Part shown: positions 1 through 11,900 of the stretch, one piece after another
Layout: the number at the start of each line of letters is the position of its first letter
Numbering within the stretch: the first letter of the stretch is position 1
From: Montifringilla adamsi
Lineage: Eukaryota; Chordata; Aves; Passeriformes; Passeridae
NCBI GenBank assembly: GCA_017590115.1
Contig: JAGGNK010008670.1
Location: forward strand, 1,240,001-1,304,000
Direction: 5' to 3'
DNA: 64,000 nucleotides
Made by a program: the position numbers and the translations under genes
Notes under the pieces: generated by a model
Told to the model about the DNA's origin: nothing
Seen by the model: the letters and a program-made list of their open reading frames with translations, nothing else
Database searches by the model: none

Positions 1-984
1 GGCACATTCCAGCCCATGCAAACAGCTTGCTGTCATCTGGCTTCAATCTGGGGATAAATGGGCTCCAGAAGTTTTGGAATATTTGTATAAGACCACAACG
101 CTTCTTATCAAAACATTTCCCATTATTATTTTCCAGTCTTCCCTCCATCCCCAGCTACCTCCTCCTTCCCTTCAGTGCCCAGCCGTGCCCCAGCCATTAG
201 CAGTGCTATCATTTTTTCTCTCCATCTGGGAAGCAGAGGAGAGCTTTCCTCTAAAGAGGGCAGCCCAAATCCTCCTGGGGCTCCCAACCCATCCTCCATC
301 TGCGGTCACACAAGTGTTTCCTCCCGGGCATTATCCCTGGAAATGAAAGAATGTGAACACGCCAGGCTCATTTGTTTTGTGTGTTTAATTTCGGCGTAGG
401 TTTGTGTAAGTACTTATCGTCTTCTCCTCGGGAGATAATCCAAGACAAATGTGCAGGCGAGAGGCAGCTTTAACAAATGGGGCTGCCTCCCGAAAACTCC
501 GTGGAATAAATCGGGATGGAAGAGCAGCGCCGGAGCCGGCAGAAGGGATGCTCCCAGGAAGCACAGAAAGTTATGAACACAGCTCAAATCAGCACGACCC
601 CATCATCAATATTCATAGAGCCCAGACAAAATATTTCATATTGGAGCTGCTCATAAATCAGAGGGAGAAGGGGAAAAGGGAAGAGGTGAGGAGAAAGGGG
701 AAGATAGAAAGGAATGAATAGCTGGGGGACGAGGGGATGGCGAGGGGGGACTCGGCTCATTCAGGGTAACATCTGCTTGCTCTGAAGTGGAACCACCTGT
801 TAGTTTATTAAACTGTGCAATTAATTTATGTGGAAGGCAGGGAAGGCTATATCTCATCAAAACCTTCCCTTTTAGCCTCTTCCTCCAAAAGTGAGCAGGA
901 TAAAACTGTATGGCACCATCGCTTCCACAGGGAATGATGGAGAGTCCCCAGCATGTCCCTCCACGGTGCCCATCACGGCTGGAA
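1..984. other. Intergenic, unique sequence
   Basis: No gene is visible. The open frames here are short, lack family resemblance and have no splice-site context. A homopurine tract at 661-714 (mostly GA and GGGAAA words) is the only compositional oddity. Confidence 0.6.
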
Positions 985-1300
985 GCCAACAGAACTCCTT
1001 AGGCTGGAAAAGCACTTCAAGATTGAGTCCAACCATGCCCCCAGCAGTGCCAGGACCACTAACCCGTGTCCCCAAGTGCCACATCCACAGGGCTGTTAAA
1101 TCTCTCCAGGGATGGGGATTCCATCACTGCCCTGTTCCAGGTTTTGACAACCCTCCCCACAAAGAAATTTTCCCTAACATCCAACCTGAACCTCCCCTAG
1201 AGCATTTTGAGGTTGTTTCCTGTCCTGTCACTTGTTCCCTCAGAGAAGAGCCCAGTCCCTTCAGATGGAGGCTGAGGATCACAGAGCATCTCTAAAAGGA
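985..1300 (-). mobile_element. CR1 LINE 3' fragment
   Basis: Read on the plus strand it starts with 'ggctggaaaagcacttcaag', then 'gagtccaacc', a 'gtgccacatccacagggctg' block, 'ctccagggatggggattcca' and 'cctaacatccaacctgaacc'. This is the reverse complement of the CR1 3' untranslated region in the expected order, so the element points to the minus strand. It is 5'-truncated and has lost its terminal octamer repeats. Confidence 0.85.
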
Positions 1301-2337
1301 ACCTCATCATCCTGAGCAGGCAAACAGGGGCTGCAAACCACTGCTCACACACATCCCAAAGGTTTGTCTCCAAAATCCTGCAGTGGCAGGGGACAGCATT
1401 GTGCAGGAGAGGTTTTGCACCAGCCTCTTGCAGCTCCGCTCTCCAGCACTTATCCATGTCAAAACATTTAAATTTTTCATTATCAAAAAAAAAAAAAAAA
1501 TCCCCAAAGATTTTCAATAATTTATTTCAGGCATCTATTTTGGAAGGCGTCCGAATGGCTCCTTCCTGCGAGTCCTCACCAGAGGAGGGCTCGGAGCCCC
1601 CGGGGGGTCCTGGGCCTTCTGAGCCCACAGGATCGGGCTCCAATTAAGTGCAATGCTCTCCAGATTTGGTTCCCATTATTGTCTTCCTTTGGCATGACCG
1701 ACCAGAGCACTCGAATTGGAAAGGTCCCAGAATCTTCAGTCTCCTAAAATATTTTCAATAACGTTGAGAGCAATTTTCCTTAGAGCATGTAAGGATTTCA
1801 GTGGAGGAGCCAACTTTCCCAGAGGAATGATCCAATTATGAGCACTGGATGCTCTTGTCAATCTCTCCCTCAGGGACGTGGAAAATCAAAATTATGATTT
1901 ATTTTTTTGAATGTGACAGTGAGCGTAAAGGCAGAAATCTAAACCATGCCCTTATCTCCCCATGCACCCCCAGCTCCCTCTCTGATAAAGTCAGCTAAAA
2001 ATACCCACTCATTTCAGGCAGAACCTCCTGAAGTTCTGCTCTAATGACAGCACAGGCAGGACCCAGCCCTGGGAGCAGCTGAATGATGACTTTTTAATGG
2101 TGACCTTTGCATGTAAAAATTGAGTCAAAATTACTCTGCTTCTCGCTAATGCAATGAGGGAAATGTGGTATGAACCCCGTGGTTTGTGCTCAGTGACAAA
2201 GGGGGGGAGAGGCACCAGCAGGCCCCCAAAAGCTAAAAATAGCTCCCAAGGGGAGGGGGCAGGGGAGTGGGGGGGGAGTGAGGAATTGGCTGTGCCTTTG
2301 CTCAGGATGCTGCGGGAGATGTCCCCAGGATGCTGAT
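1301..2337. other. Intergenic, unique sequence
   Basis: Contains a 16-base A run at 1485-1500 followed by unique sequence. No coding signal is seen. 1840-1920 is AT-rich. Confidence 0.55.
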
Positions 2338-2850
2338 CATGGGCTGTGCCAGCTGGCATGGGATCCCAATGGGCACCATGGTCTGTGCCAACAGGGATGG
2401 GATTCCAACGGGCATCATGGGCTGTGCCAAGAGGGATGGGATCCCAATGGGCACCATGGGCTGTGCCAACAGGGATGGGATTCCAATGGGCACCATGGGC
2501 TGTGCCAGCTGGGATGGGATCCCAACAGGCACCATGGGCTGTGCCAGCTGGGATGGGATCCCAACAGGCACCATGGGCTGTGCCAGCTGGGATGGGATCC
2601 CAACAGGCACCATGGGCTGTGCCAGCTGGGATGGGATCCCAACAGGCACCATGGGCTGTGCCAAGAGGGATGGGATCCCAACAGGCACCATGGGCTGTGC
2701 CAACAGGGATGGGATCCCAATGGGCACCATGGGCTGTGCCAGCTGGGATGGGATCCCCATGGGCACCATGTGCTGTGCCAGCTGGGATGGGATTCCAACA
2801 GGCACCATGGGCTGTGCCAGCTGGGATGGGACCCTGATGAGCACCACGGG
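2338..2850. repeat. 39-bp minisatellite, about 13 copies
   Basis: The unit is about 39 bases and reads 'gggctgtgccagctgggatg' followed by 'ggatcccaacaggcaccat'. Copies differ at a few sites (agctgg/acaggg/agaggg; caacagg/caatggg). Because 39 is a multiple of three and the unit lacks stops in most frames, it creates long spurious open frames on both strands. The last copies decay near 2,840. It is a tandem repeat, not a gene. Confidence 0.95.
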
Positions 2851-4712
2851 CCATTCTAACAGGGACAGGACCCCCATGGGCTCCCTTGCATCCCAACAGC
2901 CTGCAGCCCCCGTTCCTGGCAGCCACCCCTGTGCCCCCTGTGCGGGTGCGGCCGTGTCGGGGCGCAGGCTGGGCTGCAGGGGTGCAGCTGTGCCGTGTGC
3001 CGGTGCATTGTGCCGGGAAGGAGCTGCCTTTGTCTGGCGGGCAGCAGGGGGCCTTTGTCCCCACGGGCTGCCCGGCTCCCGGGGCTGGAACACCAAGATC
3101 AAGGCGTGGGCAGTGGGATGTGCAGCCACCCGCTCCCCCTTAGAAGTTGTTGTTGCTATGGGGTCTATTGTTGGCAGCTCTCCCCCGGTGCTTTACATCC
3201 TGCACCTTGCTTTTCACAGGGTGAACAATAATGCAAACTCTTTTTGCTCCCGGAGTTGCCTTTTCACAGTTTCCCCCCCTTTTGCAACCTATAATGAGTG
3301 ATAACTCTAAAGAACAGCACAATTCCTCGAGAGGCTCACCCCCCAGCTCACACCGTGCTGCTTGCTGGGTTACTCTGCCCAAGAAGCCCAGGAAAATCTG
3401 CATATTTGGGGATGTATTAATTACCCAACGTGGCATCTCTAACTCTGCAAGGATTGTCTTTGGCTAATGAAGCTGTCAGGGCAGGCTCCACGCCGATGCT
3501 GCCCTGCCGTGGGCGCTGGCCCATGGCCAGCACAGCTCCTGCTGTTCCCAGCCCCAGTCTCCAATCCCAGCAGCACAGGAGCAGGATCCAGCCCTGGCTG
3601 CTCCCATCGTCACCACAACAGGTCCATCCTCCAGCACTTCTGGATCGCCTCAGCAAAAAAAAAAAAAAAAAAAAAACAGCTGGAAATCAAAACTGTTTGG
3701 TCTCATCTATTAATCCTTGAGGTTGAACTTGCAACCTGCAACCAGAGCTTTGATCCTTTCAGGGTGTGACCTCAGGCCCCTGCAGATCCTCTGTGTGCTC
3801 CTGCAGGGCTCTGGGGAACACACATGGAATGAATTTGATGTTGTGCCAGGGACAGGAGCAGGATCCCTTGCCTGGGTGCTGGAGGGCAGAGGATGGGCAG
3901 GTCCCTGCACCAACACTCCACTCATTTCCCATGGTCAGGTTCCCATCCCCATTCCAGCAGTGGGGAAACATCCCGAGGAGATGGTCCCACTCCTGAGGAA
4001 CCTCCCCCTGGCCATGCTCAACCCCATGCTCCCATCCTCAGGAGTCTGGCTTTCATGAAATCCATTGTAAGGGATGAATAACCCCACGTTCAGAGCAGCT
4101 TTCCATGATGGGAGGGGATCTTTCCTGCTGATACAGACTGGGCTCCCTTAGCTCAAACCCAAGTTGTAAATTTCCTTAAATGGAAATTGATATTCGTGTT
4201 TAAATAAATTATTTTATTGGTTTTAGAATTCCTAACGACGAGGAGCAGGAGGGCTGCTGGAGCGTGTGCCAGATCGTCTGCTTTCCTAATGACAAATGTT
4301 TGAATTAAAATAATTCTAATTAAATGGATGTCAAAAAAATGTTTCAGTTCAAAACACACTTCACAACCTCACATCACATCCTATCAGGCAGCGGAGCACA
4401 TGCCAAAACACAAAGCAAACTGAGACCTTTAGGCAGACATTCCTCAAAGAGCAGTGGTAACTCCCAGCTGGCTGTGTGGTGCAGAGGGGTGGCAGGGCCA
4501 GGAGTCACCTGCACCAAACCAAAGCCACTTTTGGGGCTTTAACTACTCTGACATCATGTGACTTTTGTAGGGCTTCAGCTCTCCTGGAGGGTGTGGGAAT
4601 CTTCACTCTCACCCAGCACACACGGAGCCAGAGACAAGGTTTGCCCTCCTCCTACCCAGGGTGGTTTTAGGGTTGGATTTGGATGATTTCTCCTCTGGAG
4701 TGGTGGCCTGGC
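2851..4712. other. Intergenic; A run at 3655-3676
   Basis: The part at 2,880-3,130 is GC-rich and unique. A 22-base A run occupies 3655-3676. The stretch 4,140-4,330 is AT-rich and looks unique. Nothing gene-like was recognised. Confidence 0.5.
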
Positions 4713-4870
4713 ATCATAGAATCATCAAATGGGTTGTGTTGGGAGGGACCTTAAAGCCCATCTTGTTCCACCCCGCTGTGGGCAGGGACACCTCCCACCA
4801 CCCCAGGGTGATCCAAGTCCTGTCCAGCCTGGCCTTGGACACCTCCAGGCATGGGGCAGCCACAGCTTTC
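4713..4870 (-). mobile_element. CR1 LINE 3' end
   Basis: Starts with 'catagaatcat', the reverse complement of the CR1 terminal repeat. It is followed by 'gttgggagggaccttaaag', 'gcagggacacctcccacca' and 'tccagcctggccttggacac'. The terminal repeat at the left edge marks a true 3' insertion end, and the element is truncated after about 160 bases. Confidence 0.9.
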
Positions 4871-6775
4871 TGGGGCTATGGGTGCCCAGTGATGCAGGAC
4901 AAACATGGGAGCAAACTGCAGCCAGGTGCTCGGTGTGGTCAGGAATGCTGCAGGAGGGGAAGGGGGGAGTGAGGGACATCAGCAGCAACAACCTGGCACA
5001 GCTCTGAACCCCCCTCTCTGAGCCCAGAGTGATGTAACAGGACCTGAGGCCATTTATCATTTTCTCCATCTGACCCTTTTAATTTCCCATCCCAGGAGTA
5101 TTTCCAAGGGATCCCCAGCCCCTCAGGGCTGCAGGTGAACGTGGCAGGATCCCATGAGATCCCCCACCCTCTATCCCACATCCCACACAAGGCAAGGCCG
5201 CTCTGCCAGCAGGGCCAAACGCTGTAATTGGATCTTAATTACACAACTCTGCGAGAGGTTATTTTTATTTCTTTGTTTGTTAATGCAATTATTTAGCTGC
5301 CCTATTTTAGCCTTGACCTTGCAGGAAGAGGGTATTTTCCAGTCAGCATAATGCTTTATCTTTGAAAGCTCCAATCAATAAGGATAATTAATGATGCCTG
5401 CTGCAATGATAGCCTCAGCAATCATTATCCCACATTAATCCCTGCAGTCAGCCTGGGGTCAAGGCCATCTAAATCATTCACCTGGGGGTGGAGAAATTCA
5501 AATAATTTCCCCATTTAAATCCAAGCAAACAAATCCCACTGTGTTTTTCCGAGCTGTTTGGAAGAGGCTGCAGCCTGTTGCGGCCGTGGGTCAGCAGGAG
5601 CTGGGGATCCTCCTCGCAGGAATCCAGGTCCCCTGGTGGGGATGACAGTGGGGACACGCCCCAGGGACATGCCACATGTGCCACCAGCTTCTCCTCAAAC
5701 TGGCAGGAGGATTCAATGTGGGGATGGTCCCGCTGCCCACGCAGCAGACCCCAGTCCCAAAACTGGGATCAGCTGGTGTGGTGGTGCTGTGGGAGCAGGA
5801 AGGGGGTTGTGCTCCTCTTGTAGGGACAAAATGTCTCTGCCACCAGCCCCAGGAGGGGGGTTTGTCAGCCTTTAGTGCTGGTTCATGCTGGAAACCCTTG
5901 GGACACTAAAAGAGGGGAAAAGGCATCTCCAGGATATCTCCAAGAGGAGCAGAGGTCTTTCCCCAGGGTATTCCTGTCCCCCACCAGTCCCCCAAACTCC
6001 AGCCCATGCCTGAGCTCCCAGGACAGCCACCTGCACAACCCCTGTTCACCCAACTGCTGCTGCTGCAGGTGTCCCCAGCCCTCCTGCCCATCCCACATCC
6101 CCTTCCCAACCATTATGGAGTGAGGGACTGGCAACTGGGTATGAGCACAAACTGCAAACCCATTGATCTTTCTTTCTTTCTTCAGCCTGTCCTTGGCACA
6201 TTTATAATCTCTTAGGGGCAGGGGTGCATGTGGGGCAGTGTGGAGAGCCCAAGGAAAACCCTTGGCATGTTCCCTCTGGAGTCTCCAGCCACCCTCAAGG
6301 CTGGGTCAGCTCCCGTGGCTGCTGTGCCTCGATTTTTTTAACATCCCTTATCAGAGGGGTGCAGATTTTTGACATCTCCGTGCTAGCAGTGAAGATATCC
6401 TTCCGTCTGCTCCATGCAAAGATAATTTTTGGGATACAGCCAGCACTGGGGTTGCATCCTGATGCTTCTCAATGTAGTCAGCTGGGAGAATGCTGCATCC
6501 CTCTGACCCCAAGGTGAGGAGGAGGACAAGGATCCCATCCAGCCTTGGGTGCCAGTCCCAGCCAAAATGCCCATCCGGTGCTGCTGGGCGGAAAGAGGCA
6601 CCAAGGACTTTGTCAGGATATGGAAAAACCCACAAAGCCAAGCTGGTGTTATTATAGAACAGCTGCAGAGCAATGTCCTTGGCCAAAAACCGGCGCTGTT
6701 GATAATCGATTCAGTTTTGCTGATCTAAAGCTGCCTCTGGTGGCCCTTGCAGGGCTGTGTTTTACAGCTGGATGT
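4871..6775. other. Intergenic, unique sequence
   Basis: No gene found. 5,220-5,460 is AT-rich with TAAT words and few CpGs, and could be conserved non-coding sequence. The rest is ordinary. Confidence 0.45.
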
Positions 6776-6995
6776 GTGGCCTGCTGCCATGCTCATGGCA
6801 GTGTCCACCACCATGTCCTCCATGATCCCCTCTGCGATTCCCACTGAACTCCCACCACAATTCCCACCATCATGCCCATGTGATGTCCACCGTGATGCCC
6901 ACAGGAATGTCCACCACAAAGGTCCTCCATGATTCCCACCATGATTCCTGCTGCCATGCCACCACAATGCCCACCATAATTCCCACCAGGATGTC
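6776..6995. repeat. Irregular minisatellite of CCACCATG-like words
   Basis: Variants of 'cccaccatgat', 'cccaccacaatg' and 'atgtccaccacaaa' recur with irregular spacing across about 200 bases. There is no single clean period, so this looks like an old, diverged tandem array. Confidence 0.7.
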
Positions 6996-8230
6996 CAGCA
7001 GTGGAGCAGATCTCAGGGCTGTCCCTGTGTCCCCCCAGGGTCTCAGCCCAGCTCAGGGGCTGATGGCCCCCAGGGTGGGTGGAGTTTGAGACGTGCCAGC
7101 ATTGAGTCCCTCCATGGAAACAAAGGGACAATTTGGATTAGTTCTGATTTATGGCTCTGTTATGACCAAGTTTGTGTTTTCACCAAAGTCCTTCTCCCCC
7201 TGCCTGGAATTAATTCTATATTAACAGCAGCATATAATTTATAGTGGACACATCCACATATTCAATAAATTATGGCCTAACTGTATAATTCCACAGCTAT
7301 AATTAATTACATTAAAGACCTCCATTTTAAGCCCACAATTAGATAACCCTGGGAGACAATCCCGTTAGCATTTTTAATAAATACTTGTGTTTGAAGCTGT
7401 TGAACAGAGCACCTGATAACTGATAGAGCAGTGTTAACATCTGTTCCATTATTTCCACAGGACGTTGCTTTAACGTAATGCTCCTCACATAAAATATGCA
7501 TTTGTTCTTGACTGTCAAGTGCCTCTATTATTTTATTAAAAAGTCAAAAAAGAATATAATCAGACTTCATAATTTATGTGTGACATTTTCATTACAGAAA
7601 ACTTTATGCAAAATTGAATTCTAAAATTTAATTTCCTGTGATGTTTAAATTACTTACTATCTGGCTCCTCTCCAAACATTGTGATCACTCCAGGCCCCAT
7701 ATGAATTCCATTAAGGATATGTTTAGCTGCTGCCAAAACGTATGGGGTATTTTTCTATGTAATTCCAAGAATATGCTCCCTAAATTTATTTTGTGCCAGT
7801 TTAAATAGTTTCTCTCATGCAGGAAAGAAACACAAGACATTTTAACAGCTGCTATGGCTTTTGTTGTTGTTGTTTCCCTTGGGTTTTGATGCCCATCGTG
7901 GTTCTTCAGCCCCCTTAGCCAGAGGAGAATTCCCAGCAGTCTGGGAGGACTGGGTGGAGACCTGAGCTTTGAGGGTGCCCTGCTCACCACATTCTCTGTG
8001 TGCACTGGAAATTAGCACATGCAAATTAGGTGTAATGAGTGTGTGGCTGAAGGAATATGATCGGTGCTGCTTCAGGTCCCAAAGTCTGGGGGGTTTATTG
8101 CCCCTGCTCCACTCGTCTCCCTGGGATGTCTTCAGTATGCATGTAGGGAAGAGAAAGCAAATCAGGGCCTGGAGAAGGGCAGGAACTGGGAATTGTGAGT
8201 GTCTTGATGGAACCTGAGGGGGTCAGACAC
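6996..8230. other. Intergenic; long AT-rich unique stretch
   Basis: From about 7,130 to 7,860 the sequence is AT-rich, unique, free of CR1 and contains many TAAT/ATTA cores. That is the texture expected of deeply conserved non-coding DNA near a homeobox gene. This is inference only. Confidence 0.4.
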
Positions 8231-8335
8231 AAAATCACAGAATCCCTGAGTCCCTGAATCCCTGAATTACAGGATCACAGAATATCCCAATCTGGACCCA
8301 CAAGGGTCAAGTCCAGCTTCTGGGCCTGGAGCAGT
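8231..8335 (-). mobile_element. CR1 LINE 3' end with expanded tail
   Basis: Left edge has repeated 'cagaatccctgagtccctg' type words, an expanded and diverged terminal repeat. 'atcacagaatatcccaatct', 'ggacccacaagggtcaagtc' and 'cagcttctgg' follow. It resembles the 'acagaatatcccgagttgga' class of CR1 ends rather than the 'ccaacccaaacc' class seen elsewhere in this window. Confidence 0.75.
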
Positions 8336-9060
8336 GGGGGGAGTGGGAGACCCCAGGGAGGGACAGGGGGATGCTCCAACCCCACCAAGACCCACAGGAC
8401 GTGTGGAGTCACACCCTCCGTGATCCCATGACCACCAGGGCTGCTCAATCCATGCATCTCAGCATCTCCCAGCTTCATCCCTCTCCTGGAGCAGTGGACA
8501 AATATTTAAGGAATAACCAGGTGCCTCTGCCATCCCTGAGCTATCCCAGCTCTTCCTGGCAGCTCTTTCTAAAATCAATCTGTGTTTTGCATGGCCTCAT
8601 CCACCCGGAGCCAAGGCACTCTCAGCGCTGAGATCAATACATCCTCCGGCCCAGCGCTATCGGATTCGCTCGTTTGCTGAGCAGAACACGCCAGTAAAAC
8701 TCAGCCTGCTTGGGAAATATAGCCTGATCTCATGAATCTTCAGAGAAATACAGGGAAAAGCTGCAGGCGTGTTTTTGGAAACATTTCCAAAATTGTTGTT
8801 GCTGTAAAATTGCGATGTTTCGTGTGCTGTGACTGATGGTGATGTAGGAGTCGCCAAAATGAAGGTGCTCTGCCAGATTCCTGCTTCCCTCCCTGTGCCT
8901 GGAACATGGGAGCAGCAGTCACGTCCTGGTGCCTGTGTGTGCCTGTGGGAAGAGTGACTGGGAATAAAGAGATGTTGGGAAAAGGGGATGCTTGGACAGT
9001 GCCATGCCTGTGCTCTTTGCTGTCAGCTTTGTGCATCAGGGAGCTGAGCATGGTGGTGAA
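8336..9060. other. Intergenic, unique sequence
   Basis: No gene or repeat recognised beyond possible CR1 residue up to about 8,420. Confidence 0.45.
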
Positions 9061-9250
9061 CATCCCAAGTCATCCCAGCATGTGCCAGGATGTCCCAGCA
9101 GATCCCAGTACACCCCAGTTGATCCCAGCATGTGCCAGGATGTCTCAGCAGATCCCAGTACACCCCAGCACACCCTTGTGCATCAGCATGTGCCAGCTGA
9201 TCCCAGCACATCCCAGCAGCCCCCAGTGTTCCCAGCTCATCCCAGCTCAT
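9061..9250. repeat. About 50-bp imperfect tandem repeat
   Basis: 'cagcatgtgccaggatgtc' recurs about 50 bases apart, with 'agcagatcccagtacacccc' in each copy. Degenerate 'atcccagcacatcccag' words follow to 9,250. Confidence 0.75.
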
Positions 9251-10376
9251 TGTCTCTTTAGGGATGTTCAGGACAGGCCTGAGCTCACTAACTCCAAGTC
9301 AGACAAGAGGAGATAAAATCCAAAAAACCCTCACCTGCCTGGATGGAGTGGGGCTTTGCACATGCCAGGGGGTGGAATCCCTTCCCCAAGGACATGGTCC
9401 CTGCTCCCTGGCCATGTGCATCCCCCTGTGCCACGGCTCCCTTTGGATCTGATCCCATTGCAGGTGGGGGAGCAGGAGCAGGGCTGATGCTGGGAACAGG
9501 GATGTCACTGCTGGGATAGGGTCACTCCCAGCCTTCCCTGGGCATCGGGAGGCCAGACTGGTGAGTGGAGAGCTCCCAGCTGGGAGTTGCGGTAACCGGA
9601 TCTACCCGGGCCAGTTGCGAGCACAGAACTAATAAAGGATGCAGCCGGGCTGATGCCGAAGGAAGGCTGGGCAGGAATAGGATGACAGAGCAATATCGCA
9701 GGAGGTAGGATCCTGCTGAGTCTGGAAGTGCCTGATTTATTTATATTCAGCTAAACTGAAATATTCAGAAGGAGAAAATCTTCAAGCCGGACCCTTTCGC
9801 TGCCTCCTTTCAGAAGAGAGGGATGTGTGTGGTGTTTGCCAGGGAATGATGCTCGCCCTGTGCCTCTTCCAGTGCCCAGCTCCCATTAATTCAGGCAGCA
9901 CAACTCCAATATGAATTTTTTCTCTGATACCTTGTGGTTCACAGATTGGGTGATGACAAAACAAGGTAATTTATTACCAGTATATTAATTTATTTATTAT
10001 CGAACATTTGATTAACCTGTACACTTTGCTGGCTGCTCATCTTTAGGGGGTTGTGGTAAACGTATTCATTTATTCCTGGGTGTGAGCTGGTACCTTCATA
10101 ATTCACCTGTTCATTTTGTACCCCTTAAACCCTTTGTTTAAGGGTTAAACACTAATGATGGTAAAGCACATTCTCATTCTGGAGAGCTGCTTCCTTCAAA
10201 ATCCACTTCCCCATTCCAGGCTCAGCCCTCCTTGTGTGAACAGATCATGCATTTATATGGAGTCCAGCATTTGTAGCCTATTCCCAATCCTTAATGGATC
10301 AGAATCATTTAGACAGACTGGCATGGAAAAGTGGGTATAGAGGGTAGTCACCATTCCTGTAGGCTGTTCATAAAAC
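9251..10376. other. Intergenic, unique sequence
   Basis: No gene seen. 9,960-10,150 is AT-rich with several ATTAAT/TTTATTTATT words. Confidence 0.45.
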
Positions 10377-10640
10377 AGAATCACAAAATCTCCTGAGCTG
10401 GAAGGGACTCCTAAGGATCGTCCAGTGCAACTCCTGGCCCTGCCCAGACCCCCCAGAAATCCCAGCCTGAGCGTCCTTGGCAGTGCTGTCCAAAGGCTCC
10501 TGGAGCTCTGGCAGCCCTGGGGCCGTGCCCATTCCCTGGGGAGCCTGGGCAGTGCCAGCACCTTTCCCTGATCTCCAACCTAACCCTCCCCTGTGTCCTG
10601 TCCCTGCCACAGAGGGCAGAGATCGCTGCCTGATGTTGGT
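10377..10640 (-). mobile_element. CR1 LINE 3' fragment
   Basis: Begins 'cagaatcacaaaatctcctg', then 'agctggaagggactcctaag', 'gtccagtgcaactcctggcc' and, near the right end, 'ctgatctccaacctaaccct'. The order is the reverse complement of a CR1 3' region of about 260 bases. Base use in the middle is GC-rich. Confidence 0.85.
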
Positions 10641-10848
10641 TGACCAGTGCTGTTGGTGGGTGATGGACATTTGACTGCAGTGAGAAGATGTTCCTTTGCA
10701 GGTGAAACTTTCCACAGCTCTCAGCTGCCCTTGGCCACCTCAGTGCTGGTGCTGAGGGGAGTTTTTGGGGGGGGATCTGGTGTTTTGGGGCAGAAAACTT
10801 GAGGGAAAAAGGGCATCTCACAGCGCAGGAGGTAAAAATAGTATCGTG

Positions 10849-10900
10849 GGGGGGGGGGGGGNNNNNNNNNNGAAGAGAGGGTGGGGGGGAGGAAGGACGA

Positions 10901-10931
<31 letters not shown>
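10849..10931. other. Poly-G flanked assembly gap (10 N)
   Basis: A G run precedes ten N (10862-10871). After a short GA-rich stretch, a second G run of about 30 bases follows. This is a gap left by a poly-G/poly-C tract, and its true length is unknown. Confidence 0.95.
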
Positions 10932-11024
10932 CTGTAATAAGAAACACGTTGGGCTGGAAATAACTTAATTCTGTCACAAACACCAGCTTAATGTATGTCC
11001 TTAAATTTGCAGCCATCTAGGTTT

Positions 11025-11245
11025 CCCTGCAACATCCGCCCGTATCGGGAGGATCTGCTCCATCCAGACACGGTGGTGCCTCGCGCCCGCGCTCGCAGCA
11101 GCTTTTAATGAGCATTTCTCTATTTATCTCATGTCACTGCTTCCCCAGCAGCCCCGTGCCCGGCCTGGCCAGTAAAAGCCATTATCTCTATTATGCTGCC
11201 GATAGCCCATCGCCGGGATTGCTGCTCCCTAATTGCTGGAGCACC
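11025..11245. promoter_or_regulatory. Candidate conserved non-coding element
   Basis: Unique, repeat-free sequence with CpGs embedded among TTTTAATGAGC and TTATCTC words, continuing beyond the TCC array to about 11,520 (including 'ggctataattagcagcagg'). The mixture of preserved CpGs and homeodomain-like cores is unusual for this desert. Function is inferred only. Confidence 0.3.
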
Positions 11246-11306
11246 CTCCTCCTCCTCCTTCTCCTCCTCCTCCTCCTCCTCCTCCTCCTCCTCCTCCTCC
11301 TCCTCC
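11246..11306. repeat. TCC/CTC trinucleotide microsatellite
   Basis: About 20 copies of a CTC unit with one TTC interruption. It lies inside otherwise unique sequence. Confidence 0.95.
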
Positions 11307-11734
11307 CGCTGATAGATTACCCCGGGCTAACGGCCCCAGAGCCCGCTCCCCAGCGCCAGCCGAGCCCCAGCTATTGGGCTCTGCTCTCAGGAATAAATCC
11401 TAAGCTATCAATATATAATAGGGCTAAATAATCAACAGCTCGAGACGTTGTCTGCTCCGGGGGGCTCCGCCGCGCCGGGCAGTTTTTATCGGCTATAATT
11501 AGCAGCAGGCAGAGCCTGTGCCTGGCCAGGCTGTGCAGGAACGAGGACAGGTTTTATGCACGTTCAAACATGATTTAATCGGCTGCTCTGCCTGTCTCGA
11601 TAATGTGCAGGGGTGTAAAAAAAGTCCAGCTGGCCTGGGAACGTGTGGGAAACATAAATCCTGCGGCGGGCGGCTCTGGAGGGAGCTCTGCCCTCGCCGC
11701 TGCAGAGGTGCCTTATTCCTGATAGCAGGGCAGC

Positions 11735-11900
11735 GGCCGTGGGAGAAATCCTGGGAGAGGATTTGGACGGGGCTTGGAGCAACCCGGACTGTGGAAGGTG
11801 CCCCTGCCCACGGCACGGGTGGGACTGGATGGGCTGTAAGGTCCCTTCCCACGCAAACCACTCCATGACTCCGTGATTCCGAGATTCTGTGATTGTGTGC
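11735..11900 (+). mobile_element. CR1 LINE 3' end
   Basis: 'ggacggggcttggagcaacc', 'gtggaaggtgcccctgccca' and 'ggtcccttcccacgcaaacc' lead into a terminal run of 'tccatgactccgtgattcc' repeats. It is in sense orientation and 5'-truncated to roughly 160 bases. Confidence 0.9.

Noticed and set aside
2009..3301. Long open frames on both strands over 2,009-3,301
   Set aside because: They are produced by the 39-bp minisatellite. The peptides are pure repeats in several frames at once, with no non-repetitive domain.
10411..11016. Minus-strand frame running through the N gap
   Set aside because: It translates poly-C and unknown bases; the gap itself makes the frame meaningless.
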